NCBI GenBank assembly: GCA_963704995.1 | Contig: CAVPIM010000017.1 | Span: 620,001 to 684,000 of the forward strand | DNA from: RYN-230 sp963704995 | GTDB lineage: Bacteria; Actinomycetota; Actinomycetes; Streptosporangiales; Streptosporangiaceae | DNA: 64,000 nt | Reading direction: 5' to 3' | Shown: in pieces, positions 1-8,563 of the stretch | How the letters are laid out: each line of letters starts with the position of its first letter | How positions within the stretch are numbered: position 1 is the first letter of the stretch | Position numbers and translations under genes: made by a program | Notes under the pieces: model-generated | The model's input: the letters and a program-made list of their open reading frames with translations, nothing else | Told to the model about the DNA's origin: nothing | Database searches by the model: none

Positions 1-1106
1 GCGGTCCCCAGCCCAGGCCAGCCGCGGCGGGCGGCCCCTTCCGGCTGGCGGCCAGGCCGCGCGGCCGGCACCCCCCGGCCGAGCGCCCCGCCGCAGGCCA
101 GGTAGCCGGCCACGGCCACGAGCACCAGCGCCAGCCACAGCACCGACCACGCTCCCCCGTAGGCGGCGGGTACTGTCTCGGAGTTCCAGATCCCGCCCAG
201 CATGAGCAGGCTGCCGGGCACTCCGAACGGGGTGTCGGCCCGGGCGGCGAACGCGGCGACCCCGGACGGGGCGTCATACACCGGGTGCAGCAGGGACGGG
301 ATCAGCCAGGGCAGGCTGAGGCCGGTCAGGACGGCCAGCACGGTCAGGACCCGCAGCGCCGCGCCGCCGGGCCGGCTGATGCCCCTGGCCCCGGCCCCGG
401 CGGGGGCACGCGGCCCGGCCAGGGCCGCAGCGGGCAGGATGGCGAGCGCGCTGATGCTCATCGCGGCGAACCCGCCGATGCACGCGGGCAGCAGCGCCAG
501 GCTGAGCCGCCCGGCCCCGCGCCACGAGACCACCTCGTGCGCCAGCACGGACCTCAGTGCCCAGGGCAGGCCCGCATAGCCGAGCAGCAGCGCCCACTGG
601 CCGACGATGAGCCGTTCCGCCACGAACGGGTTCCACGCGTAGTACGCCCCCGCGGCCAGCCGGGCGAGCCAGTGCTCGCGCTCCAGCAGTGCGACCGCCC
701 CCGAGCAGGCCAGCATGAAGACGGCCAGGAGCAGGGCTTTCTGCACGATGTCGGCTGGTATCAGCCGGGCGGCGGCGGCCACCACTGCGTCACTGGGCAC
801 CGCCCGGGGCGGCCCCCCGGCCAGCCCGTACATGGCCGGGGTAAACGGCTGGCGGGGAACGAAGATCATGTCGTAGCTGAGCAGGAACCCCCGCCGCAGC
901 CCCGGCCCGAGCGCGAGCAGCCCCAGGCCGAGCCCCAGGGCCAGGGCCGGGCCCCGGCGCGCGGACGGCACCGGGCCCGGGCCCGCGATCCGGGCCGGGC
1001 CCCGGGCTGGGTCCCCGCCAGGTGCCGGACCCGGCCCGGGATCCGGCCCGGCCCGGGAGGCCTGCCACCCGCGGGCCCCTGAAGCACGGCCGGCCGTGAC
1101 GCGCAC
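1..1106 (-). CDS. Polytopic membrane protein, possible GT-C-like glycosyltransferase (3' end beyond the window)
   Basis: I read an open frame on the minus strand from GTG at 1106 to the left edge (about 368 codons) with no stop. It encodes a Gly/Pro/Ala-rich N-terminal segment, then repeated hydrophobic segments typical of an integral membrane protein. Recognisable stretches are YYAWNPFVAERL and GQWALLLGYAGLPW, which resemble actinobacterial multi-pass membrane proteins thought to be lipid-sugar dependent glycosyltransferases; that assignment is an inference. The GTG lies one codon past the TAA of the upstream gene (1110), suggesting translational coupling. A second GTG at 971 sits just before the first hydrophobic segment and is an equally good start. 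The C-terminus is missing. Confidence 0.6.
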   Translation of the reverse strand, partial: MRVTAGRASGARGWQASRAGPDPGPGPAPGGDPARGPARIAGPGPVPSARRGPALALGLGLGLLALGPGLRRGFLLSYDMIFVPRQPFTPAMYGLAGGPPRAVPSDAVVAAAARLIPADIVQKALLLAVFMLACSGAVALLEREHWLARLAAGAYYAWNPFVAERLIVGQWALLLGYAGLPWALRSVLAHEVVSWRGAGRLSLALLPACIGGFAAMSISALAILPAAALAGPRAPAGAGARGISRPGGAALRVLTVLAVLTGLSLPWLIPSLLHPVYDAPSGVAAFAARADTPFGVPGSLLMLGGIWNSETVPAAYGGAWSVLWLALVLVAVAGYLACGGALGRGVPAARPGRQPEGAARRGWPGLGT

Positions 1107-1109
1107 CCC

Positions 1110-3245
1110 TTAGCCGGCCACCGCTGTCGCGGGAATCGGCACCCCGGTGCGGTCCGGCTGGAGCGAGCCCACGGTGACGCCGGTGACGCAGGATCCCGGC
1201 GCGGCGCCCAGCTGCCGGACGCTGATCACCTTCCCCGAGCCGGTGACCGGCACGTAGACGGCATGCGTGCCCGCGGGAACCGGCACGGAGCGCCATCGCT
1301 CGCCGAGGCTGACCGCCAGCACCGTGGCCGGGCCGGAGTAGGACAGCCGCGCCGTCCACGGCCATCGGTATAGCGAGCCGTGCAGCGGAATCCGGACCCC
1401 GCCCGGGGTCACGGCCCAGCAGTTCCTGGCCGGCTGCCTCGCCGGCTTGCTGGCCGCTTTCTGGCCCGGGTGCTTCGCCGGGTGGGCGGCGGCGGGCTTC
1501 GCCTGCGGCGGCGGCCCGGATGCCGGGCCTTCCACCGTCACCGGCCACAGCCGTCCGAGGCTGTCGAAGATCATCAGGTGGCCGATGACGCCGCGCGGCG
1601 ACAGCGTCCAGTTCAGGTGGCTGCCCGGCACGCCCCGGGCGATCGCGCCGATCACCTGTGAGGTGTGCCCGGAGGTCCAGAAGAAGATGGGGTCCATGAT
1701 TATCGCGGGTGTCGGCGTATTCACGATCAGCGTGCCGCGCGGCGCCTGGGCCACCGCCACCTGCGCGGTGGCGATGTAGGACCGGGCCGGCCGGGTGTTG
1801 GTCGCCGCCTCGAGCGTGGTCAGCGACCAGAACGAGCCGATCAGCAGGGCGCCCAGCAATACCGCGGTGAGAACCCGCAGCCGCTGGATCACGACCGGGC
1901 TGGTGAGCGCGCCAGCCAGGCCCGCCGCCGGGCTGGCGGGCAGCTGGAAGCGGCTGGTCTCCGGCAGGCCAGCCACCGGCAGGAACGCGAGGCCGGCGCA
2001 GAGGGCAACGATGGGCGCCGCGTCGGCCAGGTACCTCGCCTGCATGCCGAGCAGGACCGGGGGCGCGCCGCCCAGCCGCCCGATAGCCACCGGCAGGATG
2101 TCCGCGACGGCGATCCAGCCGGCCAGGATCGCCCACGCCCGCCAGGCACGCACCCGGTACACGCAGCTGATGATCACGACGGCCACGGCCAGGATCCAGG
2201 ACAGCTGCTGAAGCCCGGGGGGCGGGCTGGCCTCCGCGTAGCCGGAGCCGAACACCAGCCACCGCCACGGGCCGCCGGCCACCCCGGGCAGCAGCGTCGT
2301 CCCCACCAGGCTCGACACGAAGTCGATCAGGCGGGAAAACGAGCCTGGGCTGCCGGGCTGATTGCGCGAGGTGGGGAGCTGAAGGAAGAACAGGACGCAG
2401 TAGCCCGCCACCAGCGTCCCGTACAGCAGCCACGCCCGCCAGTACCGGATGAGGGCGGCGAGCGTCGCGGCCGCCCAGCGCCCCTCCACGAAGAACCCCG
2501 AGGTCACCGCGAGCAGGAGCAGCGGGATCACGACGCCCTTCTCCATCGTGGCCATGCCGAGCAGCAGCCACCCGCCGGCCACGGCCGCGTCCCGCAGCCG
2601 GCCGCCGCGCAGGTACCGGATGTGCGCGTGCAGCGTCATGAAGATGGCCAGATCCAGCGGGAGAGTCTCGATGGCCAGCGACCACCAGCCGACGCCCGCG
2701 AGGGCCAGCGGGCTGAACAGGTACAGCCCGAGCGGGATGAGGATCGCCAGGCGGTTGCCGAACAGCGCCCGCAGCACGCGCAGCAGCGCGAACGACGCCG
2801 CCGCCACGAACAGCAGGATGACCCCGCCCGCCAGCAGCCAGTTGTAGAGGGCGACCCTGGCCAGCACCCAGGCGACCGCGAAGTTGAGCGGCGCCATGTG
2901 GCCGGCGTCCACCAGCATCAGGTAGTGCCAGCCGAACCCGTTGGCCAGCGCCCGGTCGAAGGTGCGGAAGTCGTCCTGGCGGAAGTAGGTGTGCGCGAGC
3001 AGGGCCGCGCTCCACCACAGCTGGACGGCGATGAGCACGACCGCGGCCGTGGTCAGGCCGTTGGCGCGCAGCCACTCGGCCGCATCCTGCGGGGCCGGGG
3101 GCGGGGCGGCCGCCGGGGTGGCGCCTGACGCCGGGCCCGGCTCACTGCCTGCCGCGGCCTCCGGCTCGCTGCCCGGCGCCCTTTCCGGCTCGCTGCCGGG
3201 CGCCGCGTCCGGCCGGAGAACGGCCCGCCAGTTACGGGTCAGCAT
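1110..3245 (-). CDS. Large multi-pass membrane protein, glycosyltransferase-like (about 711 aa)
   Basis: The N-terminal 60 residues contain several copies of a Gly-Ser-Glu-Pro motif (APGSEPE-like). They are followed by many hydrophobic segments over roughly residues 75-480, and a C-terminal extracytoplasmic-looking domain rich in Ala/Pro/Lys. An acidic motif near the first membrane segment (YFRQDDFRTFDRAL) resembles the first-loop Asp pairs of GT-C glycosyltransferases, but the family is not certain. I chose ATG 3245 because GGAAGGGG lies 8 bases upstream; an in-frame start exists at 3293. The stop is directly followed by the start of the next membrane protein, so the two are probably one operon that builds or transfers a cell-surface glycan (inference). 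Confidence 0.65.
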   Translation of the reverse strand: MLTRNWRAVLRPDAAPGSEPERAPGSEPEAAAGSEPGPASGATPAAAPPPAPQDAAEWLRANGLTTAAVVLIAVQLWWSAALLAHTYFRQDDFRTFDRALANGFGWHYLMLVDAGHMAPLNFAVAWVLARVALYNWLLAGGVILLFVAAASFALLRVLRALFGNRLAILIPLGLYLFSPLALAGVGWWSLAIETLPLDLAIFMTLHAHIRYLRGGRLRDAAVAGGWLLLGMATMEKGVVIPLLLLAVTSGFFVEGRWAAATLAALIRYWRAWLLYGTLVAGYCVLFFLQLPTSRNQPGSPGSFSRLIDFVSSLVGTTLLPGVAGGPWRWLVFGSGYAEASPPPGLQQLSWILAVAVVIISCVYRVRAWRAWAILAGWIAVADILPVAIGRLGGAPPVLLGMQARYLADAAPIVALCAGLAFLPVAGLPETSRFQLPASPAAGLAGALTSPVVIQRLRVLTAVLLGALLIGSFWSLTTLEAATNTRPARSYIATAQVAVAQAPRGTLIVNTPTPAIIMDPIFFWTSGHTSQVIGAIARGVPGSHLNWTLSPRGVIGHLMIFDSLGRLWPVTVEGPASGPPPQAKPAAAHPAKHPGQKAASKPARQPARNCWAVTPGGVRIPLHGSLYRWPWTARLSYSGPATVLAVSLGERWRSVPVPAGTHAVYVPVTGSGKVISVRQLGAAPGSCVTGVTVGSLQPDRTGVPIPATAVAG

Positions 3246-3304
3246 CGCCACCCCTTCCCTGCTCTTCGCGAAGCGGGCGCCCGTATCTGCCATTGGCTGG
3301 CCTG

Positions 3305-4183
3305 CTATCCCTTGACTTTGGCAATGACCTCGTCGCCGAACCGGCGCAGCTTGCCGAGCTTGTCCCCCAGCGGCTCGGTGTCCGGGCCCGTTTCATACGG
3401 CCAGCGGAAACCGACGATCACATCGGTCACCCCCTGCTCCTCCAGCCGCCGCACCCCGTCCACGCTGTAGCCGTCCACCGAGATCACGTGCACCTCGAAC
3501 GGCCGCTCCGCGGTGCCTTCCTGCGCCCGCATCCCGGCCAGCCGGGTGAGCAGGCCGGGCAGTTCCGCGGGGTCGCCCCCGCCGTGCAGCCAGCCGTCCC
3601 CGGCCCGGGCGGCCCGGCGCAGCGCGGCGTCGCCATGACCCCCGATGAGGATGGGGATCGGCCGGGCCGGCACCGGAGCGATCTTGACCGGGGGAAACCC
3701 GAAGACCTCCCCCTGGTAGCCGAAGTAACCGCCGGCCGCCAGCCCGCGGATGATCGCGATCTCCTCGTCCATCCGGCGGCCGCGGCCGGCCCAGGGCACG
3801 CCCAGGACCTCGTAGTCCTCGCGCCACGGGCTGGAGCCCACGCCCAGCACGAGCCGGCCGCCGGTCAGCACCGCGGTGGATGTGGCCTGCTTGGCCACCA
3901 GGACCGGGTTGCGCAGCGGCAACTTCAGCACGAAGGTAACGAAGCGCAGCCGCCGGGTCACCGCGCCGAGGGCCGGGATGAGCGAGAAAGGCTCCAGGAA
4001 GGGCTTGTCCTCCAGGAAATCCCGGGTGCCGTCCGGGCTGAACGGGTAGCGGCTCTGGGCGTCCCGTGGGTAGCAGATGCTGTCCGGCACCACCATCGAG
4101 TCGTCGCCGGCCTCCTCCGCGGCACAGGCGAGGGGGATGTAGCTGGACGGGTCGGTCATCGACTCGGCGTAGGAAAAGCGCAC
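3305..4183 (-). CDS. LLM-class (luciferase-like) F420-dependent oxidoreductase
   Basis: The 292-residue product has the alpha/beta-barrel pattern of the bacterial luciferase/F420 reductase superfamily: an N-terminal strand with CAAEEAGDDSMVVPDS, the central LVLGVGSSPWREDYEVLG flavin-site region, and RPIPILIGGHGDAALRRAARAGDGW near residues 180-205. Length fits the family. Known members use coenzyme F420 or FMN to oxidise or reduce small organic molecules; the substrate here cannot be read from sequence. GTG 4183 is preceded by GGAGGT. It is transcribed divergently from the SnoaL-like gene. Its promoter (TTGACG, 18 bases, TACTTT) is overlapped by a TetR-type operator that is shared with the rest of the cluster. 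Confidence 0.85.
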   Translation of the reverse strand: MRFSYAESMTDPSSYIPLACAAEEAGDDSMVVPDSICYPRDAQSRYPFSPDGTRDFLEDKPFLEPFSLIPALGAVTRRLRFVTFVLKLPLRNPVLVAKQATSTAVLTGGRLVLGVGSSPWREDYEVLGVPWAGRGRRMDEEIAIIRGLAAGGYFGYQGEVFGFPPVKIAPVPARPIPILIGGHGDAALRRAARAGDGWLHGGGDPAELPGLLTRLAGMRAQEGTAERPFEVHVISVDGYSVDGVRRLEEQGVTDVIVGFRWPYETGPDTEPLGDKLGKLRRFGDEVIAKVKG

Positions 4184-4200
4184 GGGACCTCCGGAACAGA

Positions 4201-4230
4201 AAAGTAGAACAAGTTCTTGCAGGACGTCAA
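4201..4230 (-). promoter_or_regulatory. Promoter of the LLM oxidoreductase gene
   Basis: On the minus strand a TTGACG -35 box (4225-4230) is separated by 18 bases from a TACTTT -10 box (4201-4206). The start codon at 4183 has a GGAGGT ribosome site, leaving a short leader. The operator at 4205-4218 overlaps the -10 box. Confidence 0.6.
4205..4218. promoter_or_regulatory. KstR-like TetR operator, copy 1
   Basis: TAGAAC-AA-GTTCTT is a near-perfect inverted repeat with the AACnnGTT core described for KstR, the TetR repressor of sterol catabolism in mycobacteria and rhodococci (published consensus TnnAACnnGTTnnA). It lies between the divergent LLM and SnoaL-like genes and overlaps the LLM -10 box, where a bound repressor would block transcription. 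The regulator gene itself is not in the window. Confidence 0.6.
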
Positions 4231-4251
4231 TGCGCCAGGAAAGCTGATGCC

Positions 4252-4791
4252 ATGAACGACGCTGCTGCCCTGGACCTGGCCGCGCTCGAAGAGATCCGCC
4301 GGGTGAAGTACCGCTACCTCCGCTGCGTGGACCTGAAGCTGTGGGACGACATCGCGGACACGTTCACCCCGGACGCCACCGCGGACTACGGCACCCCGGC
4401 CCTCGGCAAGCCGCTCAGCCTGGCGGGCCGGGATGAGATCGTCGCCTTCCTGCGCGGCAATCTCGGGCCGGACATCATCACCACGCACTTCGCGTCCCAG
4501 CCGGAGATCGCTATCGACGGCGACAGCGCCAGCGGGACCTGGTGCTTCGAGGACACCGTGATCGCGACCACGTACCGCGTCGTGATCAAGGGCGCGGCGT
4601 TCTACGAGGACCGCTACGCGCGCGGCCCGGACGGCCGGTGGCGGATCGCGCACACCGGTTACGTGCGCATCTACGAGACCACGATGTCCCTGGACGACCT
4701 GCCCAGCCTGAAGTTCACCGCGAACCGGTGGGCCGCAGCCGGCGGGCTGACCGCCGCGGGCGGCCAGCCCGCGGCGACCTGCACTCATTGA
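4252..4791 (+). CDS. SnoaL-like / nuclear transport factor 2 family protein
   Basis: The product has 179 residues and an NTF2-like alpha+beta cone fold pattern: the N-terminal helix EEIRRVKYRYLRCVDLKLWDD, then TFTPDATADYG, a strand pair with TTHFASQPEIAIDGDSASGTW, and DGRWRIAHTGYVRIYET near residue 145. Proteins of this type isomerise, hydrate or cyclise small lipophilic or polyketide substrates, or have no enzyme activity; the substrate is unknown. I chose ATG 4252 because AGGAAAG lies about 8 bases upstream. It is followed after 32 bases by the DUF1214 gene and preceded by the shared operator, so it belongs to the same regulated cluster. Confidence 0.8.
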   Translation: MNDAAALDLAALEEIRRVKYRYLRCVDLKLWDDIADTFTPDATADYGTPALGKPLSLAGRDEIVAFLRGNLGPDIITTHFASQPEIAIDGDSASGTWCFEDTVIATTYRVVIKGAAFYEDRYARGPDGRWRIAHTGYVRIYETTMSLDDLPSLKFTANRWAAAGGLTAAGGQPAATCTH

Positions 4792-4817
4792 CGTATTTCT
4801 AGAACACGTTCTAGCCT
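4788..4817 (+). promoter_or_regulatory. Promoter of the DUF1214-SDR-sulfotransferase unit
   Basis: TTGACG (4788-4793, overlapping the TGA stop of the SnoaL-like gene), an 18-base spacer and TAGCCT (4812-4817) form a promoter with the same -35 box and spacing as the LLM promoter. The ATG at 4824 is only 6 bases past the -10 box, so the transcript is probably leaderless. Confidence 0.6.
4799..4814. promoter_or_regulatory. KstR-like TetR operator, copy 2 (perfect 16-bp palindrome)
   Basis: CTAGAAC-AC-GTTCTAG has perfect 7-base arms and the same AACnnGTT core as the operator at 4205. It fills the spacer between the -35 and -10 boxes and touches the -10, an arrangement typical of simple repression. 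Confidence 0.7.
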
Positions 4818-4823
4818 GAGCGA

Positions 4824-6002
4824 ATGCTCACCCAGTCGTTCGCGGACGCGCTGCTCGAAGCCGAGAAGATCATTACCAGTGCCCCGCACATCCAGTCTGA
4901 GCAGGATCTCGTCGAGGGGTACGACTACCTGGCGGGCAACATCCGCGCGTCACTGCAGCTGGCCTGGGCCTACCAGCGGGACTTCCCCTACTTTGTCGCG
5001 TCCACCGGCCCCTACACCAAGATGGGGCTGGACAACCCGGACACCTTGTACTTTCACTCCTACCTCCGCGACGACGCCGAATACGTCGTAACCGGCCGCC
5101 GGGGCAGCACGGCGGACCTGAGCTTCCAGGTGCTGGACGGGGACTACTCGCCGGTCCAGGTGCCGGGCAGCCTGGCCGCGTTCGATGACCGGGAGATCGA
5201 GGTCGCGCCGGACGGCTCGTTCGAGCTGCGCTTCGGGCCGCCCCGGGACAACCCGGGGCGCAACTTCTTCGCGCTCGGCCCGGGATCGGCGATGCTCCTG
5301 GTCCGCGAGGTGTACAGCGACTGGGCCAGCGAGCGGCGCGGCACCATCAGCATCTGCCGCGCCGACCGGGCGGGCTGCGCGCCGCCCGGGCTGGACGCCG
5401 GGACGCTGGAAAAGCGGTACCGGGTGGCGGGCAAGATCCTGCTGTCGCGGCTGCGCACGTTCCTGGCCTTCCCGGAGTGGTTCTACCTGGATCTGCCGGT
5501 CAACACGATGACCGAGCCGAGGCCGACACCTGGCGGCCTGGCCACCCAGTACTCCTCGGTCGGGCACTACGACCTGGCCGATGACCAGGCCATGATCGTG
5601 ACCGTCCGGGCCGCCGGCCGCGGCACCGCGCCCTATCAGGGAATCCAGCTCGGCAGCAGGTGGTACGTCTCGCTGGACTACATCAATCACCAGACCAGCC
5701 TGACCGCCGACCAGGCCCGCATCGACCCGGACGGCATGATCCGCTTCGTCATCAGCGAGCGCGACGCCGGCGTCACCAACTGGCTGGAGCGCACCGGGCA
5801 CCGGCGCGGCTACCTGCAGATCCGCTGGCAGCGGCTGTCCCGGGAGCTCAAGCCGGACGATGGCCCGGCCGTTGAGGTGCTGCCGGTAGAGGCCGTGCCG
5901 GACCGGCTGCCCTACTACGCGCTGGCCGCCGCGACCCCGGCGGAGCACGCGGCCCGGATCGCGGCCCGCCAGGCGGCCGTCGCCGCGAGGATGCTGGGCT
6001 GA
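4824..6002 (+). CDS. DUF1214 domain-containing protein
   Basis: The 392-residue product shows the pattern of actinobacterial DUF1214 proteins: an N-terminal helical part (residues 1-65), then TKMGLDNPDTLYFHSYL followed by a beta-rich core, and a C-terminal segment with ISERDAGVTNWLERTGHRRGYLQIRWQR around residues 310-340. The function of the family is not established; members often sit in lipid, steroid or terpenoid degradation clusters. ATG 4824 lies just after the operator-bearing promoter, with no ribosome site. The last base of the stop codon is the first base of the SDR start (TGATG), so the two are translationally coupled. Confidence 0.85.
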   Translation: MLTQSFADALLEAEKIITSAPHIQSEQDLVEGYDYLAGNIRASLQLAWAYQRDFPYFVASTGPYTKMGLDNPDTLYFHSYLRDDAEYVVTGRRGSTADLSFQVLDGDYSPVQVPGSLAAFDDREIEVAPDGSFELRFGPPRDNPGRNFFALGPGSAMLLVREVYSDWASERRGTISICRADRAGCAPPGLDAGTLEKRYRVAGKILLSRLRTFLAFPEWFYLDLPVNTMTEPRPTPGGLATQYSSVGHYDLADDQAMIVTVRAAGRGTAPYQGIQLGSRWYVSLDYINHQTSLTADQARIDPDGMIRFVISERDAGVTNWLERTGHRRGYLQIRWQRLSRELKPDDGPAVEVLPVEAVPDRLPYYALAAATPAEHAARIAARQAAVAARMLG

Positions 6003-6781
6003 TGACGCTGCTGCGGGACACGGTGGTCGTGGTCTGCGGCGTGGGGCCGGGCCTGGGCCGCTCCATCGCGCTGCAAAGCGCACGCGCGGGCGCGGATGTG
6101 GTGCTCGCCGCCCGGACCCCGTCCCGCCTGGACGAGGTGGCCAAGGAGATCGCCGCCCTGGGCCGCCGGAGCCTGGCCGTCCCGGCGGACATCACGGACG
6201 CCGGGTCCGCCGCCCGCCTGGCCGAGGCCGCGCTCGGTGCCTTCGGCCGCGTCAACACGCTGGTGCATAACGCGTTCGCGATCCCGCCGATGACCAGCCT
6301 GGCCGAGGCCGACCTGGATTCACTGCGGGCCGCCTTCGAGACCAACGTCGTCGCGGCCCTGCGGATGACCCGGCTGCTCACCCCGGCCCTGGCGGCGCAG
6401 CAGGGCTCGGTGGTAATGATCAATTCAGCCGTGCTGCGCCATTCCCGGCTCACCTTCGGCGGGTACAAGATGACTAAGTCGGCCCTGCTCGCCCTCGCCC
6501 GGAGCCTGGCGACCGAGCTTGGCCCGCAGGGGATCCGGGTCAACTCGGTGGCCCCGGGCTACATCTGGGCCGACGTGCTGAAGTGGTACTTCGGCTACCT
6601 GGCCGAGCAGCGCGGCGTGACCGCCCAGCAGGTCTATGACGAGACGGCCGCGACCACCGACCTGCGCAGGCTGCCCGAGCCCGACGAGATCGCCGACGCG
6701 GTCGTGTTCCTCGCCTCCGGCATGGCCCGCGCTATCACCGGCCAGTGCCTGGACGTGAACAGCGGCGAGTTCCACCACTGA
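6002..6781 (+). CDS. Short-chain dehydrogenase/reductase (SDR)
   Basis: This 259-residue protein has a classical SDR pattern: a glycine-rich cofactor loop at residues 12-19 (CGVGPGLG, a variant of TGxxxGIG), LVHNA near 88-92 in place of the usual NNAG, Ser142, and the catalytic Tyr155-x3-Lys159 in YKMTK. IRVNSVAPGYIW follows. It should oxidise or reduce an alcohol/ketone with NAD(P). It overlaps the DUF1214 stop by one base and precedes a sulfotransferase gene, so it likely acts on the same small molecule. The substrate is unknown. Confidence 0.9.
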   Translation: MTLLRDTVVVVCGVGPGLGRSIALQSARAGADVVLAARTPSRLDEVAKEIAALGRRSLAVPADITDAGSAARLAEAALGAFGRVNTLVHNAFAIPPMTSLAEADLDSLRAAFETNVVAALRMTRLLTPALAAQQGSVVMINSAVLRHSRLTFGGYKMTKSALLALARSLATELGPQGIRVNSVAPGYIWADVLKWYFGYLAEQRGVTAQQVYDETAATTDLRRLPEPDEIADAVVFLASGMARAITGQCLDVNSGEFHH

Positions 6782-6799
6782 GCGGCGGGTGACCCTGAC

Positions 6800-7966
6800 G
6801 TGAGCAGTGCCCCGGACCGTATCGGCACCGCCGCGGAACTGCACGCGGCCGCGGCCAGGATCACCGGGCTGGAGGATTTCGGCACCGGCGCCTACCGCGA
6901 CGGGCTCGAGGTCCTGCTGGAGTCCTACGCCCGCGACGCGGGCCTCACCCCGCTGGGCACCAAGGCGACCCGGGCCTTCCTGCGTGGTGCGCTGATGGCC
7001 AGGCTGCTCAGCGAGGCGGCCTGGGCGAGGCATCCCGGGTACGCCGCAGTCCGCATCGACCGTCCCATCTTCGTCACCGGCCTGCCGCGCACCGGCACCA
7101 CAGCGCTGCACCGGCTGCTCGCGGCCGACCCGGCCCATCAGGGACTCCAGATGTGGCTCAGCCAGGTGCCGCAGCCCCGCCCGCCCCGGCCGGCCTGGGC
7201 GGCCGATCCGGTGTTCCTGTCCATCCAGGCCGGCTACGAGCGGCATCACCGCGAGCATCCCGAGTTCATGGGGGTGCACTACATGGCGGCCGACGAGGTG
7301 GAGGAGTGCTGGCAGCTGCTGCGGCAATCGATGCGCTCGGTGTCCTACGAGTGCCTCGCGCACCTGCCGACCTACTCATCCTGGCTGCGCGATCAGGACT
7401 GGACCGATGCGTACCGCCGGCACCGGCGCAACCTCCAGCTGATCGGCCTGCCCGACCAGGACCGTCGCTGGGTGCTGAAGAACCCGAGCCATCTGTTCGC
7501 GCTCGACGCGCTGCTCAAGGTTTACCCGGACGCGCTGGTCATCCAGACGCACCGGGCGCCGCGCACCGCGATCGCGTCCGTCTGCAGCCTCGCCGCGCAG
7601 GCATCCGCCGGATGGGGGACAGCCTTCCACGGCCCAGTGATCGGCCGCGACCAGCTCGAGCTCTGGGCCCGGGGCCTCGATCGCTTCACCGCTGTCCGCG
7701 CCCGGTCCGATCCGGCCCGGTTCTGCGACGTGGACTATGACGACTTCGCCGCCGATCCGCTGGGCACCGTCGCGGCGGTCTACGCCCACTTCGGGCTGGA
7801 CCTCAGCGACGGGGCCGCGGACGCGATGCGGGCCGTGCACACGCCGCGTGCCGGGCGCGATGCCACGCCCCGGCACGAGTACGCGCTGGCTGACTTCGGG
7901 CTCACCGGGGCCCAGGTCGATGAGCGCTTTTCCCGTTCCGGGGAGCGGACCGGGAAGAACGCCTGA
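6800..7966 (+). CDS. Sulfotransferase family protein
   Basis: The 388-residue product carries the PAPS-binding loop FVTGLPRTGTT (residues 91-101), as in actinobacterial sulfotransferases. It also has VLKNPSHLFALDALLKVYPDALVIQTHRAP (around 230-260), which matches the 3'-phosphate binding region with its conserved Ser and Arg. It would move sulfate from PAPS to a hydroxyl on a lipid or small molecule, though some family members in catabolic clusters have unproven activity. GTG 6800 follows the SDR stop by 18 bases, in the same transcription unit controlled by the palindrome at 4799. No transmembrane segment is evident. Confidence 0.85.
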   Translation: MSSAPDRIGTAAELHAAAARITGLEDFGTGAYRDGLEVLLESYARDAGLTPLGTKATRAFLRGALMARLLSEAAWARHPGYAAVRIDRPIFVTGLPRTGTTALHRLLAADPAHQGLQMWLSQVPQPRPPRPAWAADPVFLSIQAGYERHHREHPEFMGVHYMAADEVEECWQLLRQSMRSVSYECLAHLPTYSSWLRDQDWTDAYRRHRRNLQLIGLPDQDRRWVLKNPSHLFALDALLKVYPDALVIQTHRAPRTAIASVCSLAAQASAGWGTAFHGPVIGRDQLELWARGLDRFTAVRARSDPARFCDVDYDDFAADPLGTVAAVYAHFGLDLSDGAADAMRAVHTPRAGRDATPRHEYALADFGLTGAQVDERFSRSGERTGKNA

Positions 7967-8072
7967 TCCTCTCCGCCGGGCGGCCATCGCGGCGCGGCCC
8001 GCCGCGCCACGCCGCGGCGGCACGGGCCGGCCCTCACGGCGGCCGCGCCGGTGGCAGGGTAAGGTGCCCGGC

Positions 8073-8525
8073 GTGACTGTGAGCGTCGAGGTGCTGCAAG
8101 AAGTGACCGATGAGGTGGTCGAGGCGTTCGGCGTCCTGCTGCCCCAGCTGTCCAGCAGCGCTCCCCCGGCGGACCGGGCGGTGCTGGACCGGGTGGTCGG
8201 CGCAGCGGCCACCACGCTGCTCATCGCCCGCTGCGACGGGAGGATCGCCGGGACCCTGTCGCTGGTGATGTTCCCGATCCCCACCGGGCTGCGGGCCTGG
8301 ATCGAGGACGTGATCGTGGACGAGGCCGCGCGGGGCCAGGGCATCGGCCAGGTCCTGACGGCCGAGGCGCTGCGTCTCGCCGAGGATGCCGGGGCCAGGA
8401 CCGTGGACCTTACCTCGCGGCCCTCCCGGGAGGCGGCCGGCCGGCTCTACGAGCGGGCCGGTTTCCAGTCCCGCTCCACCCGCCTGTACCGCTACACCTT
8501 CGCCGACCACGACGTCGCGCCCTGA
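8073..8525 (+). CDS. GNAT family N-acetyltransferase
   Basis: The 150-residue product has the GNAT core: a central strand IAGTLSLVMF, then IEDVIVDEAARGQGIGQVLTAEALRLAEDAGA, containing the acetyl-CoA pyrophosphate loop R/Q-x-x-G-x-G/A (around residues 88-95), and a C-terminal AAGRLYERAGFQSRSTRLYRYTF. It transfers an acyl group from acyl-CoA to an amine; the acceptor is unknown. I chose GTG 8073 because the family domain begins right after it; the frame is open further upstream but that part overlaps the sulfotransferase gene and has no family similarity. It converges with the aminotransferase gene. Confidence 0.8.
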   Translation: MTVSVEVLQEVTDEVVEAFGVLLPQLSSSAPPADRAVLDRVVGAAATTLLIARCDGRIAGTLSLVMFPIPTGLRAWIEDVIVDEAARGQGIGQVLTAEALRLAEDAGARTVDLTSRPSREAAGRLYERAGFQSRSTRLYRYTFADHDVAP

Positions 8526-8563
8526 CCCGCCGGCCCGGCTTCCCCGGGCAGGACGCGGGCGGC

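Noticed and set aside
1665..3128. Long plus-strand open frame (487 codons)
   Set aside because: It is a shadow of the minus-strand membrane protein: composition is Gln/Arg/His/Pro-rich without family motifs. The same holds for the long opposite-strand frames over uvrA (16583-19099), argJ/argC (59832-62399) and the ABC genes (13167-15179).
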